NCBI GenBank assembly: GCA_002427755.1
Contig: DIYO01000009.1
Span: forward strand, 499,296-563,295
Length of the DNA: 64,000 nt
Direction of reading: 5' to 3'
Source: Roseivirga sp. UBA6052
GTDB lineage: Bacteria > Bacteroidota > Bacteroidia > Cytophagales > Cyclobacteriaceae
Of the stretch, positions 1 to 8,974 are shown in pieces. Below the pieces are notes generated by a model that was not told where the DNA came from, made no database searches, and saw only the letters and a program-made list of their open reading frames with translations. The translations under genes were made by a program, and so were the position numbers. Positions within the stretch are counted from its first letter, which is position 1. The number at the start of each line of letters is the position of its first letter.

Positions 1-1
1 G

Positions 2-571
2 GAAACTATTGGCTTAGAAGTATACAAAACATTAGAAGCTACAGGTATTAAAATGCTTCAAGCCATCGCTTTATATCTCGGTTTAGACGAGCACTATTTT
101 GATAACAAAGTACATAACGGTAATAGTATTTTAAGACCTATTCACTATTTCCCAATAGAGAACCCGGAAGAAGTACCAGCCGATGCGGTAAGAGCTGCAG
201 AACATGGTGATATAAACCTGATCACATTGCTCATGGGAGCCAGTGCCGATGGTCTTCAAGTGTTGAGAAAAGATAACAAATGGATTCCTATCACTGCACT
301 TCCAGATCAAATTATTGTAAATGTGGGAGACATGCTTTCAAGGCATACCAACAACAAACTCAAGTCGACCATTCATAGAGTGGTAAACCCACCAAAAGAA
401 CTTATGAAGACCTCAAGGTTCTCGATACCATTCTTTATGCATCCTAGATCTGAAATGGACTTAACCGTTTTAGACAGTTGTGTGGACACTGATAACCCTA
501 AGCTTTACGATGATATAACAGCTGGTGCTTTTTTACATCAGCGATTGGCAGAAATAGGGCTTAAGAAATAG
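2..571 (+). CDS. Isopenicillin-N-synthase-like Fe(II) oxygenase, 5' truncated
   Basis: This is the C-terminal part of a cupin-fold, non-haem iron oxygenase of the isopenicillin N synthase / 2-oxoglutarate dioxygenase family. The frame is open from base 2, so the true start lies before the window; the internal ATG at 53 is not the start. The iron-binding facial triad is visible as HGD (His codon 203-205, Asp 209-211) and the distal His in STIHRVVNP (codon 374-376). The RFS motif (Arg codon 416-418) is the usual anchor for the co-substrate carboxylate. No signal peptide can be judged. It ends 8 bases before the chromate transporter, so the two may be co-transcribed. The family is clear; the substrate cannot be told from sequence. 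Confidence 0.85.
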   Translation, partial: ETIGLEVYKTLEATGIKMLQAIALYLGLDEHYFDNKVHNGNSILRPIHYFPIENPEEVPADAVRAAEHGDINLITLLMGASADGLQVLRKDNKWIPITALPDQIIVNVGDMLSRHTNNKLKSTIHRVVNPPKELMKTSRFSIPFFMHPRSEMDLTVLDSCVDTDNPKLYDDITAGAFLHQRLAEIGLKK

Positions 572-579
572 ACCCAATC

Positions 580-1758
580 GTGGCGATTAAGCGCATACGA
601 TACTATATTTTTCTCAGAGACGTACTGCTTTTATCTGTTAGTGCATTTGGCGGGCCTCAGGCTCATATTGCCATGTTCATAAAGATTCTGGTTGAACGCA
701 GGCGATATATTACCGAGGAGGAATTGATAGAATTGAATGCGCTCTGCCAAATTCTACCCGGTCCTACATCAACTCAAACGGTTACAGCAATTGGCTTCCG
801 TCTTGGAGGAGCCGGATTGGCATACCTAACCCTTTTGGTCTGGATGTTACCTGCTGTATCGATAATGACAACAGCTGCCATCTTGGTTAATACATACCAA
901 ACGAAGAATTTCAGTCTAGAATTTACCAAGTTTATCCAGCCAATGGCGGTAGGATTTATTAGTTATGGCGCTTTTACAATTGCTTCAAAAGTCGTGAATA
1001 CACGTACTGCTGGACTATTGATGGTTCTTTCAGCTATTGTAACCTATTTTATCTCTAAACCTGCTGCCTTACCTATTGTACTTGTAATTGCAGGTGCGAC
1101 TACCGCCTTCAACTACAAAAAGCAGGAAATTGAAGAAAAGGAAAAAGTCAAAATCAAGTGGGGCAACTTTACACTCTGGGGTTTGGTATTAGTTGCAGCA
1201 GCTCTAATTGGTGCTATTACTCAGGATCGTTTTATACTTCTTTTTGAAAACTTCTACAGAAACGGTAGTCTTATCTTTGGAGGTGGGCAAGTGCTTATAC
1301 CGTTCTTAAATACTGAGTTTGTAGAATTTAAGGGTTACCTCAGTTCAGAAGAGTTTTTATCTGGGCTTGCCATGGTACAAGCCGTTCCAGGTCCGGTCTT
1401 TTCTGTTAGCTCGTTTGTAGGAGCTTTATCTGTTCGTGACCTTGGCGTTGGTGGACAAATCTTAGCTGGTTTTATTTCAGCATGCGGAATATTTCTACCA
1501 GGAACATTCCTAATATTCTTTGTAATTCGGTTCTGGGATAGCCTAAAAAGGTATAGAGTGGTAAGAGCTTCATTGGAAGGCATAACGGCTGCAAGTTCAG
1601 GTATGGTGGCTGCTGCGGCCTTTATACTTTTTCAGCCCATAGAGAATTCTGTCATGAACGTCTCGGTAGTTATTGGAACCTTTGTTCTTCTTGCTTTTAC
1701 TAAAGTACCAAGCCCTCTCATTATACTTGCTGGTCTATTGGCAGGTTTTCTTCTTTGA
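580..1758 (+). CDS. chrA: Chromate transporter, two-domain ChrA/CHR family
   Basis: Inner-membrane transporter of the CHR family, whose characterised members export chromate; the substrate here is inferred from the family. The 392 residues hold two related halves, as in long-chain CHR proteins. The N-terminal half has SAFGGPQAHIAMF and LPGPTSTQ. The C-terminal half has FGGGQVLIPF and VPGPVFS. Around ten hydrophobic segments are visible, with a charged linker (KKQEIEEKEKVKIK) near residue 185 between the halves. The start is GTG at 580, 8 bases after the oxygenase stop; it places the FLRDVLLLSVSAFGG motif at the usual distance from the N-terminus. The 3' end overlaps the convergent LD-carboxypeptidase gene by 38 bases. 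Confidence 0.88.
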   Translation: MAIKRIRYYIFLRDVLLLSVSAFGGPQAHIAMFIKILVERRRYITEEELIELNALCQILPGPTSTQTVTAIGFRLGGAGLAYLTLLVWMLPAVSIMTTAAILVNTYQTKNFSLEFTKFIQPMAVGFISYGAFTIASKVVNTRTAGLLMVLSAIVTYFISKPAALPIVLVIAGATTAFNYKKQEIEEKEKVKIKWGNFTLWGLVLVAAALIGAITQDRFILLFENFYRNGSLIFGGGQVLIPFLNTEFVEFKGYLSSEEFLSGLAMVQAVPGPVFSVSSFVGALSVRDLGVGGQILAGFISACGIFLPGTFLIFFVIRFWDSLKRYRVVRASLEGITAASSGMVAAAAFILFQPIENSVMNVSVVIGTFVLLAFTKVPSPLIILAGLLAGFLL

Positions 1759-2647
1759 TATAACTGATTCCAATACTATCCCTTTTTATATCAACCGAAG
1801 CAAAAGCTCCGAATATTAAAGGATAATTAGTATGCTCATGACCTGCATCAAGTCCTGTTGCAATCGGTATGTTAAGGTCAATGAAAAAGCTTGTAATCAG
1901 TTCTAATAAAGATTGATTGTAGTAAGATTGTCTATCCGAAATAGAGGTAAAACTCCCTAAAATCACCCCTGTCAAATCTTTGAGTTTACCAGCCCGCTTT
2001 AGTTTAGTAAGCATCCTATCGATAGCATAGTACTCCTCACCAATCTCTTCTATTAGCAAGATGTTTCCTTCTGTCTGAATTTCATTGGAAGTTCCTATGC
2101 TATCACAAACCATGCAAAGGTTACCCCCTACTATTCTTCCAGTTGCTGTTCCTGTATTTGTGAAATCGGAAGGAGTTAATGGATATTCGAAATCTTTCCG
2201 CCCTTCAAGAATAGCGAGAAGGTTTTCATCCGATTTAGAATCTCTACCAAGCGTGATGGCCACTGGGCCGTGAATTGAAGCCACTCCTTCCTGAATTGAT
2301 TGAAGAAGTATTGATGTAATATCGCTAAACCCAATGAGCCACTTAGGATTCTCTCGATAATTAGAAAAATCAATCTGATCGAGAAGTCTTGTGCTACCAT
2401 ATCCCCCTCTAAGAAAAAGAATAGCTTTAATCTCATTGTCATTTAGGGCATTCTGAAAATCATTAATTCTTACCGTATCTGTTCCTGCGAAATAACCTTC
2501 CTTTGCATTTGCAGATTCGTATACAACCGGTTCAAACCCCCAGCGCTCAATTAATTCTACTCCTTGGTCATAAGAAGTCTCTAACCTTTTAGCAGTGGCT
2601 ACTATCGCAACTTTATCTCCTTTTTGGAGCGATGGTGGGATTATCAT
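1721..2647 (-). CDS. ldcA: LD-carboxypeptidase, peptidase family S66
   Basis: Serine peptidase of family S66, which includes muramoyltetrapeptide LD-carboxypeptidase (removes the terminal D-Ala of murein tetrapeptides during recycling) and the microcin-C resistance peptidase MccF. At 308 residues it has the usual length. The Ser-Glu-His triad can be placed as Ser108 (GFSDIT), Glu200 (LLIEEIGE) and His270 (DAGHEHTNYP), with FLRGGYGSTRLLD before the nucleophile. I use the ATG at 2647 rather than a TTG at 2674, because the longer form would be translated from the rho-independent terminator of the upstream ompH gene. No signal peptide, so cytoplasmic. The murein role is the commonest in the family; the MccF-like role is an alternative. 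Confidence 0.87.
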   Translation of the reverse strand: MIIPPSLQKGDKVAIVATAKRLETSYDQGVELIERWGFEPVVYESANAKEGYFAGTDTVRINDFQNALNDNEIKAILFLRGGYGSTRLLDQIDFSNYRENPKWLIGFSDITSILLQSIQEGVASIHGPVAITLGRDSKSDENLLAILEGRKDFEYPLTPSDFTNTGTATGRIVGGNLCMVCDSIGTSNEIQTEGNILLIEEIGEEYYAIDRMLTKLKRAGKLKDLTGVILGSFTSISDRQSYYNQSLLELITSFFIDLNIPIATGLDAGHEHTNYPLIFGAFASVDIKRDSIGISYIKEENLPIDQQV

Positions 2648-2656
2648 AGGCTCAAA

Positions 2657-2685
2657 ATAAAAAAACCCCTTCAAAAGAAGGGGTT
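2657..2685 (-). terminator. Rho-independent terminator of the bamA-ompH-ompH cluster
   Basis: A perfect 9-bp stem (2664-2672 with 2677-2685) closes an AAAA tetraloop and is followed, on the minus strand, by a run of U (A-run 2658-2665 on the plus strand). It sits 22 bases past the second ompH stop and just before the LD-carboxypeptidase ATG. Confidence 0.9.
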
Positions 2686-2707
2686 CTAAATTTTTTAAAT
2701 GTGATTC

Positions 2708-3277
2708 TTACTTACCACCATCTGCTGATTCTTCAGCAGGAGGTTCAGGCATCTCAACACCTAATTTATCGAATACATCTTTCGTAATATCATAAGCGTC
2801 ATCAGAAGCCAACACAATACTTGTAGCAGCACCTGCCTGAGCATTGATAATCATTGCAAAGCCTTTTTCTTTTCTTACCTCTTCAACTGCCTCTTGCACC
2901 TTTTGATATACAGGATTGAAAAGTTCAGCCTGCTTAGCGCTTAACGCTTGCTCAGCTTGTTGAGTAAACTGCTGGTAAGCTTGCTGCAAACTTCTGATTT
3001 CATTTTCTCTCTCTTGCAATACCAATTGATTTGCATTTGGATCTTGAGCCATTTGCTGAAGCTCATTCATCTTAGTTTGCATTTCAGCCTCCTTAGACTG
3101 AACCTGCTTTCCTAACTGTGATCTAGTAGTTTCAAGCTGAGAATTAATCCCTTCGATTTCAGGCATTGCAAAAACGATTCCGTCTAAAAAGGTATAACCT
3201 AATTTAAAATCTTGCGCCTGCACTTTAGCTGCCCCTAAAACGATTAGTACAGCTAACACTAACATTTTGCGATTCAT
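2708..3277 (-). CDS. OmpH/Skp-family periplasmic chaperone (second copy)
   Basis: Skp-like periplasmic chaperone that holds unfolded outer-membrane proteins on their way to BamA. The 189-residue product has a signal peptide (about residues 1-21, ending VQAQ). A long Gln/Glu/Lys-rich coiled coil follows at roughly 45-120 (KQVQSKEAEMQTK, QERENEIRSLQQAYQQ), then a C-terminal segment EVRKEKGFAMIIN typical of the family's body domain. The tail is Pro/Glu-rich. It lies 18 bases after the first ompH copy and behind bamA, the normal Bacteroidota arrangement. The last gene of the cluster, it is followed directly by a terminator. Confidence 0.9.
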   Translation of the reverse strand: MNRKMLVLAVLIVLGAAKVQAQDFKLGYTFLDGIVFAMPEIEGINSQLETTRSQLGKQVQSKEAEMQTKMNELQQMAQDPNANQLVLQERENEIRSLQQAYQQFTQQAEQALSAKQAELFNPVYQKVQEAVEEVRKEKGFAMIINAQAGAATSIVLASDDAYDITKDVFDKLGVEMPEPPAEESADGGK

Positions 3278-3295
3278 GATTCCTATTTTAATGTT

Positions 3296-3850
3296 TTAGT
3301 TTCTTTGTTCTTTCTTTAATTCTAATTCTTCTATTACAAACTCCGTATAGTCATGTACAGGATTTGAGTAAACTATTCCTACATCTGCTGCTTTGTCAAA
3401 TAGGTAGTCTAAACCGTATTTTCTCGCAACTACTTCCACCGCCTGACTTACTTTAGTTCTCAGCGGTAAAACCAACTCGTCTACCTTTTTGTAATAGAGT
3501 CCTTCGTATCCAAAATACTCTGTATTCTTTTTCAGAGCTTCTTGTTCCTTTGCCAATATCTCTTGCTCACGCTCCTGTTTCATGGCTGGAGTTAATAAAA
3601 CCTCATTTACTCTAAGGTCTGATCTGAGCTTCTCTAACTCATCATACAAACTCCGTACCTCTTTATCGTAAGCTTTGGCTAGTCCTTCTAACTCGCTCTG
3701 TTTTTGCTTGTATTCCGGCATTTGATTTAGCACGAATTCTGAATCAAAATGACCTATTTTTTGACCTCTACCTTGGGCAAAGGTTTGATTAGCAGCGGCA
3801 AATATAAAAATTATTAAAATGCTCAGTATGCTAGCGTTGGATTTGTGCAT
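3296..3850 (-). CDS. OmpH/Skp-family periplasmic chaperone (first copy)
   Basis: Second member of the tandem OmpH/Skp pair, 184 residues. A signal peptide (1-24, ...AANQTFAQ) is followed by GQKIGHFDSEFVLNQMPEY, the family's N-terminal strand, then a charged coiled coil (LEGLAKAYDKEVRSLYDELEKL) and a C-terminal VVARKYGLDYLFD segment. I start at the ATG at 3850. The frame is open further upstream to 4048, but that extension runs inside bamA and would put 66 residues before the signal peptide. It begins one base after the bamA stop, so translational coupling with bamA is likely. Confidence 0.9.
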   Translation of the reverse strand: MHKSNASILSILIIFIFAAANQTFAQGRGQKIGHFDSEFVLNQMPEYKQKQSELEGLAKAYDKEVRSLYDELEKLRSDLRVNEVLLTPAMKQEREQEILAKEQEALKKNTEYFGYEGLYYKKVDELVLPLRTKVSQAVEVVARKYGLDYLFDKAADVGIVYSNPVHDYTEFVIEELELKKEQRN

Positions 3851-3851
3851 A

Positions 3852-6506
3852 TTATCGTATTTGCTGTCCGATAGAAAAATGTACTTGTGATCCTCCAACG
3901 ATGGCAGGGGTGAATGAATTGTCCTGATCGAAACCATATGCCCAATCAATTCCAAGCAAACCGAACGCTGGCAAGAACAGTCTAGCACCAACTCCTGCAC
4001 TTCTAAACATCTGTCTTGGTGAATAATCTGCAAAGTCTGTCCAGGCATTTCCAGCCTCTCCGAAAACTAATGCATAAATCACCGATGATGGTTTAAGTGA
4101 AACAGGGTATCTCAACTCCGCCACATACTTATTATAAATAATTCCTCCTCTGAATCCGGTATTAGGGTCCACCGGGTCGATAATATTATCTTGATATCCT
4201 CTCAGCGCAATTATCTCTTGTCCTATTATAAAGTTATTACCGCCATTCAATCCGTTACCTCCTAGGAAGAATCTCTCAAACGGTCCAGAGTCTGTTCTGC
4301 TGGAATATGATCCAATAAAGCCCATATGTGCTCTAGCATTTATTACTAGTTTCTTACCAATTGGTACAAACATAGACCAATCGAACATCCACTTATGGTA
4401 TTCCACAAACTCGTAACGCTGTTGCTCGGTTAAATCGCCTTCGTATCTACTTGGGTTCAACACAGACCATGGCGGTGTAGCATTAATAGCCAGTGTGAAT
4501 GTAGAACCATACTTAGGGAATTGTGGGTTATCAATATTACTTCTAGAGATGGTAGTATTAAAGGTTAAACTATTCGCTTGACCTGTTGAGAATCCTAGTG
4601 TATTTCCAAAATTAAATACATCATAGAACTGATATCTTATGGTATTCTGAACTTGGAAGTAATCATCAGGCCATCTTAATCTTCTACCCAGACCAATAGT
4701 AAATCCTGTAGCCTTTAGGAAACCTATTAAGTCGTTATTATTAAAAATATCTATACTTCTGTTAGCTGTTCTATTAACACTAACCGTAAAGTTATTAGGC
4801 TTTCTGCCACCCAACCACGGCTCTGAGAACACAAGGTTATAACTCTGGAATCTTCTACCATTAGACTGAATCTGCAACGATAGCCTTTGTCCATCACCAC
4901 TAGGGTAAGGTCTCCACTTGTCCCAATCGCCAATGTTTCTAACAGAAAAGTTATTCAAAGAAAGACCTACTGTACCAATAAATCCGAATGGACCACCGAA
5001 ACCTCCTGAAAGTTGTATCTGGTCGTTAGATTGTTCTACTAAACTGAAGACCACATCTACTGTACCATCTTTAAGGTTTGGAATTGGTTGAGGATTAATT
5101 TGCTCAGGATCGAAGTATCCTAATTGACCAAGCTCTCTGATCGTTCGAATTAGCTCCTGTCTGGAGTATTTTTTACCTGGTAAGGTTCTAATTTCTCTTA
5201 GCACTACATGGTCACTAGTTCTGTTATTGCCTTCAAGAATTATACGTTTAATGGTTGCCTGTTCTCCCTCAGACATACGCATTTCAAGATCTATCGAATC
5301 ATTTTCAGCGCGTACTTCAACTACCTCTAATTGGAAGAATAAGTGACCATCGTCCATGTAAAGCGACTGAATATCATCCTGTCTTTCTCCATCATAAACA
5401 GTTCTTTGCTCTATTCTTTCCCTGTTGTAAACATCACCTTTCTTGATGCCTAATTTTTGTGTTAGGAATTCATCGGTATACTTGAGGTTACCAACCCAAT
5501 CGATGTTTCTTATATAGTACTTTGAGCCTTCATCGACTTTGATCTTTAGATCGATAAATTCATCATCAATTTTTACAATCTCATCACTGAGAATTTCTGC
5601 ATCTCTAAAGCCTTCCGCATTAAAGGCATTAACAAGAGAGACCTTGTCATCTTTAAAGTCGTTTGGAATGAATTTGGACCCTTTAAGGAAGTTGAGCTTC
5701 ACATTGTCATTTAAGAAGGTTTTAAAATCCTTTTTCGAAACCACATAAGAAGAGTCTACATAATTTCTTATCGACTTAGGGTTAGTCTTAAAAATTTCGT
5801 CTACCAATCTAGAGATTAACCAGAATCTTGGTTTCTCATTGGTGTTTCTCATGGCTTTCTTTAATCGAGCATCATCTACTTCCTCATTTCCCTCAAAGTA
5901 GATTTTGTTGATCTTGACTTTTGACTTTTTATCAACCAAAAACTTCAATCTTACGCCATCATTGCTGGTGGTATCACTTTCTTGAATGGTCTTTACTGTA
6001 GTGTTGAGATAGCCCTTTTCTATGAAGTACTTTCTAATAACAATCTCAGAATTCTTTACCAAAGGTGCGCTGGCTACTTTTCCGATAATTCCTATTTGAT
6101 CCTGAATTTCAGAGCTCTGTGTTGAATTAACACCTTCGATATCAAACCGAACAATTCTAGGTCTCTCGGTTAATTTTACTTCTAGAAAGGCTCGATCACC
6201 TTCCGTTTTATTCAACCAAAATTGTACGTCAGCAATAATTCCTTGCTCCCAAAGCTTCTTAATTGCATTAGAAATTTCTTGACCGGGAATAGGTATTCTA
6301 TCACCTACTTTTATTCCCGTAAAAGAAATTAATGCCCTTTCACTTAAAACTTTAGTACCTGTAAATTTGAATTCAGCAATCTCAAAGACTTTAGGATTGG
6401 TATAATCAATCTGAACACCTTGCCCTGTGTTGACACCATACCTTACCTGTGCCACAACAATTGTGGACAGTGTGGTCAAAATAAGTGCCAATACTAATTT
6501 TCTCAT
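3852..6506 (-). CDS. bamA: Outer-membrane protein assembly factor BamA
   Basis: Omp85-family insertase that folds beta-barrel proteins into the outer membrane. The 884 residues comprise a signal peptide (1-19), five POTRA domains (about 40-495) and a 16-strand barrel. POTRA starts are visible at VFEIAEFKFTGTKVLSE, PRIVRFDIEGVNST, VKINKIYFEGNEEV, YYIRNIDWVGNLKYTD and TIKRIILEGNNRTSDH. POTRA3 carries an insertion of about 80 residues (RFWLISRLVDEIFK... FLKGSKFIP), as in other Bacteroidota BamA. The loop-6 motif is ALRGYQD. The C-terminus, FSIGQQIR, ends in Arg instead of an aromatic residue. The gene lies 4 bases after uppS and one base before ompH. Confidence 0.95.
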   Translation of the reverse strand: MRKLVLALILTTLSTIVVAQVRYGVNTGQGVQIDYTNPKVFEIAEFKFTGTKVLSERALISFTGIKVGDRIPIPGQEISNAIKKLWEQGIIADVQFWLNKTEGDRAFLEVKLTERPRIVRFDIEGVNSTQSSEIQDQIGIIGKVASAPLVKNSEIVIRKYFIEKGYLNTTVKTIQESDTTSNDGVRLKFLVDKKSKVKINKIYFEGNEEVDDARLKKAMRNTNEKPRFWLISRLVDEIFKTNPKSIRNYVDSSYVVSKKDFKTFLNDNVKLNFLKGSKFIPNDFKDDKVSLVNAFNAEGFRDAEILSDEIVKIDDEFIDLKIKVDEGSKYYIRNIDWVGNLKYTDEFLTQKLGIKKGDVYNRERIEQRTVYDGERQDDIQSLYMDDGHLFFQLEVVEVRAENDSIDLEMRMSEGEQATIKRIILEGNNRTSDHVVLREIRTLPGKKYSRQELIRTIRELGQLGYFDPEQINPQPIPNLKDGTVDVVFSLVEQSNDQIQLSGGFGGPFGFIGTVGLSLNNFSVRNIGDWDKWRPYPSGDGQRLSLQIQSNGRRFQSYNLVFSEPWLGGRKPNNFTVSVNRTANRSIDIFNNNDLIGFLKATGFTIGLGRRLRWPDDYFQVQNTIRYQFYDVFNFGNTLGFSTGQANSLTFNTTISRSNIDNPQFPKYGSTFTLAINATPPWSVLNPSRYEGDLTEQQRYEFVEYHKWMFDWSMFVPIGKKLVINARAHMGFIGSYSSRTDSGPFERFFLGGNGLNGGNNFIIGQEIIALRGYQDNIIDPVDPNTGFRGGIIYNKYVAELRYPVSLKPSSVIYALVFGEAGNAWTDFADYSPRQMFRSAGVGARLFLPAFGLLGIDWAYGFDQDNSFTPAIVGGSQVHFSIGQQIR

Positions 6507-6510
6507 TCTT

Positions 6511-7248
6511 CTAGTTCTTCAGTTGTTCACTAGTCTTTCCAAACCTTCTTTCTCGATCTTGATAGGACAAAATTGCCTCTACCAAATGTTCTTTCCTGAA
6601 ATCAGGCCATAATATATCTGTAATGTAGAATTCTGTATAAGCCATCTGCCAAAGTAAAAAATTGCTTATACGCTGTTCTCCACTAGTTCTTATTAACAAT
6701 TCAGGGTCTGGAATCCCTGAGGTATTTAAATAATTATCAATTGTATTTTGATCAATATCTTCAGCTTTCAGTCTCCCTTCCGCAGTATCTTCAGCTATTT
6801 TCTGTGCGGCCTGCGTGATATCCCAGCGACCGCTGTAACTCAATGCAAGCACTAATGTCATTCTGGTATTTGAAGCCGTTTTGTCAATTGCTTCTTGCAA
6901 TTCGTTTTGACACCTCTTAGGGAGACTACTCGTATCACCAATAGTAGACAACCTAATATCATTGTCCATTAGTGTTTTAATCTCAGAATGAAGAGTAGAA
7001 ACCAACAACTCCATAAGCGCATTAACTTCAAGCTTTGGTCTATTCCAATTCTCAGTCGAAAATGCATAAAGGGTTACGTACTTAATTCCAATTTCAGCCG
7101 ACCCTTCAACAGCGTCTCTGACAGCTTTTATCGCACTCTTATGTCCAAAAACCCTCAAGGCACCTTGTTTCTTAGCCCAACGACCGTTGCCATCCATAAT
7201 AATGGCTATATGTTCAGGAAGATTATTTGGATCTATTTCGCGCTGCAT
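6511..7248 (-). CDS. uppS: Isoprenyl transferase (undecaprenyl diphosphate synthase)
   Basis: cis-Prenyltransferase that condenses isopentenyl diphosphate with farnesyl diphosphate to make the C55 lipid carrier for peptidoglycan and polysaccharide assembly. The 245-residue length is standard. The catalytic Asp19 lies in IIMDGNGRWAKK. Other family blocks are TLYAFSTENWNRP and, near the C-terminus, ELLIRTSGEQRISNFLLWQ and FYITDILWPDF. It is encoded immediately upstream of bamA with 4 bases between them, which couples lipid-carrier and outer-membrane assembly functions in one transcript. Confidence 0.95.
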   Translation of the reverse strand: MQREIDPNNLPEHIAIIMDGNGRWAKKQGALRVFGHKSAIKAVRDAVEGSAEIGIKYVTLYAFSTENWNRPKLEVNALMELLVSTLHSEIKTLMDNDIRLSTIGDTSSLPKRCQNELQEAIDKTASNTRMTLVLALSYSGRWDITQAAQKIAEDTAEGRLKAEDIDQNTIDNYLNTSGIPDPELLIRTSGEQRISNFLLWQMAYTEFYITDILWPDFRKEHLVEAILSYQDRERRFGKTSEQLKN

Positions 7249-7319
7249 CTTACTCGCTTCTCAAAAAACCAAGCGCGAATGTACAAAAATGAAGTTGCTT
7301 TTTTAAAGCTATTTAAAGC

Positions 7320-8063
7320 TTAAAACGTTGTATTTCTGAAGAAAGGAACTGGACAAACAATTCTGTAGAAGGTATAACTCAATGAAATTCCGGTAAAAAA
7401 CATCCAATCATTATCACTCGGATTACCCACCTGAAAGTTCTTCGTTCCAGAAGAAGATTGAAAAATGTTATCTATCTCGTCAGAATAGGTCGCTATAGCA
7501 GATGTAGAAATTCCCAATACCCATCTCCTATCTAATTTGAATTTTAAGCCTATACCAACAGGTACTCTCATTTGTAAACCTGTATCATATCTAGTGAAAT
7601 CTTGATCTGTCCCTCTGAATTGGTAGAGCCCTGCACCTAGTAATACATAAGGTGTCCATTTAATGTCTGAACGAGGGTCTCGGTAATTCAGAAAATGGTA
7701 CTCGAATAGGAAATCAGAATTTATAATGTCGCCTTCAAAAGATGCACTTCTATTTGCTGAAAATATGTCAAAATTCTCATCGTCAGCACCTTTAACAGAC
7801 CCTACACCAGCAGATATTCTTATGCTTAGGCCATCATTTACATGCTTCCTGATAAAAAACTGACCACCAAAAGTATGATTACTTAAATCATAGGAACGCA
7901 CTATATCTCCTAAATAGTTATAGGCCCCCAATTCCAACCCAATTTCTGTATTCTGCCCCTTTACATTCATTGATAAAAATGACAAGAGAAATACAGGAAC
8001 CAACTTAGAAATGGTCAGTATACCCGTATGATATGAGCGCAAGCTAGAGAACAAATTTCCCAT
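7320..8063 (-). CDS. DUF6089-type outer-membrane beta-barrel protein
   Basis: A 247-residue predicted small outer-membrane barrel. A hydrophobic export segment (about residues 18-36, ending SMNVKGQ) precedes IGLELGAYNYLGDI, and alternating amphipathic strands follow (FEGDIINSDFLFEYHFLNY, WTPYVLLGAGLYQF, MRVPVGIGLKFKLD). I recall this as the DUF6089 family, which regularly sits between nadK and uppS in Bacteroidota; that position is matched here. The N-terminus before the hydrophobic core is long, so translation may begin further inside. Function unknown; position suggests an envelope role. Confidence 0.75.
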   Translation of the reverse strand: MGNLFSSLRSYHTGILTISKLVPVFLLSFLSMNVKGQNTEIGLELGAYNYLGDIVRSYDLSNHTFGGQFFIRKHVNDGLSIRISAGVGSVKGADDENFDIFSANRSASFEGDIINSDFLFEYHFLNYRDPRSDIKWTPYVLLGAGLYQFRGTDQDFTRYDTGLQMRVPVGIGLKFKLDRRWVLGISTSAIATYSDEIDNIFQSSSGTKNFQVGNPSDNDWMFFTGISLSYTFYRIVCPVPFFRNTTF

Positions 8064-8095
8064 CCTTTTCCAACTGCCAGTTAAATATTGTTAAG

Positions 8096-8971
8096 TCAAT
8101 TTCTGGCGTCTAATCCCCAGTTTAATTTGTGTCGCAAGGTATCAAAATACTTGTTTTTAGGAAAACGAACCAACCTTGCTTCAAATTCTTCTCTTCTAAC
8201 GGAAATCTCAACTGAATCGTCTACACTATGAGATCTTGAATCTAAAGACACCATAAATTGTCGGCTTCTTCCTTCAATTTCAAAGGTGATGACACTCTCG
8301 TCAGATAAGATTATTGGTCTAACATTCAAATTGTGAGGACTAACAGGCGTGATGATAAAGTTCTTTTCTTTAGGATGAACCAAGGGGCCACCACAACTTA
8401 GAGAATACCCTGTAGAGCCTGTTGGTGTGGAAACGATCAATCCATCAGCCCAATAAGAGTTTAAATAATCACCATCTACATAAGTATGAACTACAATCAT
8501 TGACGATGTTTCCTTTTTAACTATCGTAAATTCATTCAGTCCAAAATTGAAAGGTTCAAACAACTTTTGGTTGGAATCTACATGGACCAATGATCTGGAC
8601 TCTATTTCAAAGTCGCCCTCAGCAATACTCTTAAGTGCAAAAGAAATCTGATCTCTTGGAGTAGTAGCCAGAAAACCTAAACGGCCAAGGTTAATACCAA
8701 CTATTGGGGTCTCTGCGCCATTCGTATAAGTTATAGAATCAAGAATGGTTCCATCACCACCCAAACTCAAGAGATAATCATAGGGTAGGAGATTATCTCC
8801 TAATTTGAATGTATTTAAATGAGTTGTTGAAAAGCCTTTTTCTGCTAAATCTGATTGGTATTCTGCACTAATATCAGCTTCAATACCTCTATACTTTATT
8901 ATTTCAAACATATCTGCAATACAGGCCTGAGCTTCAGGTCCAGTACTTTTTCCATGTATTGCGATTCTCAT
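8096..8971 (-). CDS. nadK: NAD kinase
   Basis: ATP-dependent NAD kinase, the only known route to NADP. The 291-residue product shows the GGDGT nucleotide-binding motif at residues 71-75 (catalytic Asp73), the NLGRLGFLATT block around 93-103, and the Gly-rich STPTGSTGYSLSCGGP block around 175-190 that binds NAD. It starts 3 bases after the CBS-domain gene and both run in the same direction. Confidence 0.95.
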   Translation of the reverse strand: MRIAIHGKSTGPEAQACIADMFEIIKYRGIEADISAEYQSDLAEKGFSTTHLNTFKLGDNLLPYDYLLSLGGDGTILDSITYTNGAETPIVGINLGRLGFLATTPRDQISFALKSIAEGDFEIESRSLVHVDSNQKLFEPFNFGLNEFTIVKKETSSMIVVHTYVDGDYLNSYWADGLIVSTPTGSTGYSLSCGGPLVHPKEKNFIITPVSPHNLNVRPIILSDESVITFEIEGRSRQFMVSLDSRSHSVDDSVEISVRREEFEARLVRFPKNKYFDTLRHKLNWGLDARN

Positions 8972-8974
8972 GGT

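Noticed and set aside
2648..2674. TTG start for the LD-carboxypeptidase
   Set aside because: The extension is encoded by the terminator stem of the upstream cluster and adds a non-family N-terminus; ATG 2647 fits.
3851..4048. N-terminal extension of the first ompH gene
   Set aside because: It lies inside bamA in another frame and would place 66 residues before an intact signal peptide; the ATG at 3850 directly follows the bamA stop.
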